This document shows positions 13,531 through 13,830 of a DNA stretch of 13,830 bases, one piece after another. Source of the DNA: Pseudomonadota bacterium (GTDB taxonomy: Bacteria > Pseudomonadota > Gammaproteobacteria > Acidithiobacillales > Acidithiobacillaceae); the NCBI GenBank assembly GCA_021827445.1, contig JAKAVW010000042.1, forward strand, positions 1 through 13,830, given 5' to 3'. Both the position numbers and the translations under genes were made by a program. Under the pieces are notes generated by a model. It ran no database searches. It saw only the letters and a program-made list of their open reading frames with translations, and was not told where the DNA came from. The number at the start of each line of letters is the position of its first letter. Within the stretch, counting starts at the first letter, position 1.

Positions 13531-13830
13531 ATGAGCGAGCATCAAGAGAACGGGGAACGGAGCCAGGCTCTGGCGCCGACCACCCATTTCGGCTATCAGG
13601 AAGTGTCGGAAACGGAGAAGGAACAACTCGTCAAAGGGGTTTTCAGCAGCGTCGCCAGCAAGTATGACCTGATGAATGACCTCATGTCCCTCGGCGTCCA
13701 CCGCCTGTGGAAACGCTTCACCGTCGATCTCGCCCGTCCCCGACCAGGACAGCGGGTGCTGGACCTGGCGGGCGGCACTGGCGATCTGGCGGCAGCAATT
13801 TACCCGCGGGTTCGGCCCAATGGCTCGATC
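13531..13830 (+). CDS. ubiE: UbiE, ubiquinone/menaquinone C-methyltransferase (5' part only)
   Basis: The first 100 codons are present and the gene runs off the window edge. Starting at ATG 13531, with AAGGAG (13517-13522) eight bases upstream, the product reads with TTHFGYQEV (17-25), VFSSVASKYDLMNDLMSLG (37-55), HRLWKRFTVD (57-66) and the SAM-binding motif VLDLAGGTGDLAA (76-88). These are diagnostic of UbiE, which methylates the benzoquinol ring of ubiquinone precursors (and demethylmenaquinol where menaquinone is made). It lies 46 bases after the GST-like gene with no terminator between them. The N-terminal 16 residues are longer and more polar than the E. coli ones. Confidence 0.95.
   Translation, partial: MSEHQENGERSQALAPTTHFGYQEVSETEKEQLVKGVFSSVASKYDLMNDLMSLGVHRLWKRFTVDLARPRPGQRVLDLAGGTGDLAAAIYPRVRPNGSI

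Overview
The window is chromosomal DNA of a Gram-negative proteobacterium. Supporting signs are UbiB and UbiE for ubiquinone, an OmpA-domain envelope protein, a LapA-family protein, paired metX-metW, and a glyA-nrdR-rib-nusB gene block. The mix of genes and the moderately high GC content would suit Acidithiobacillus or a relative, but that genus guess is inference from gene content and protein style only. I see no insertion sequence, phage gene, CRISPR array or toxin-antitoxin pair. Almost everything is housekeeping, and every space between genes is shorter than 300 bases.

Layout. Bases 63-147 (minus) hold a tRNA-Tyr with its own promoter, back to back with an OmpA-domain protein (374-1021, plus) that ends in a clear intrinsic terminator. 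Next on the plus strand come ubiB (1121-2803) and a small LapA-domain membrane protein (2861-3214). These converge on a secreted Sel1-repeat protein (3230-3802, minus). A space with three hairpins separates that gene from a small DUF2934 protein (3949-4287, minus) that has its own promoter.

Bases 4412-9949 (minus) are one tight operon, read in the order glyA, nrdR, ribD, ribC, ribB-type fusion, ribH, nusB. Overlaps of 4 or 11 bases or gaps of 3-10 bases link the genes. It supplies one-carbon units, a regulator of ribonucleotide reductase genes, four riboflavin pathway proteins and an antitermination factor. The ribB fusion keeps a good DHBP synthase half, but its GTP cyclohydrolase II half has lost the zinc cysteines (RibBX type). 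The first step of the pathway must therefore be encoded elsewhere. No FMN riboswitch is visible.

Upstream of glyA is an unrecognised, tryptophan-rich membrane protein (10082-10861, minus, TTG start). A divergent promoter region at 10862-11054 serves it and metX-metW (11055-12808, plus), which starts methionine synthesis from homoserine. A glutathione S-transferase-like gene follows, then the first 100 codons of ubiE, cut by the window edge.

I did not find a convincing undescribed system. The points most worth a second look are the unknown membrane protein, the RibBX half-dead domain, the OmpA domain lacking its peptidoglycan-binding Asp, a possibly leaderless ubiB, the hairpin cluster at 3841-3937, and operator-like palindromes at two promoters.
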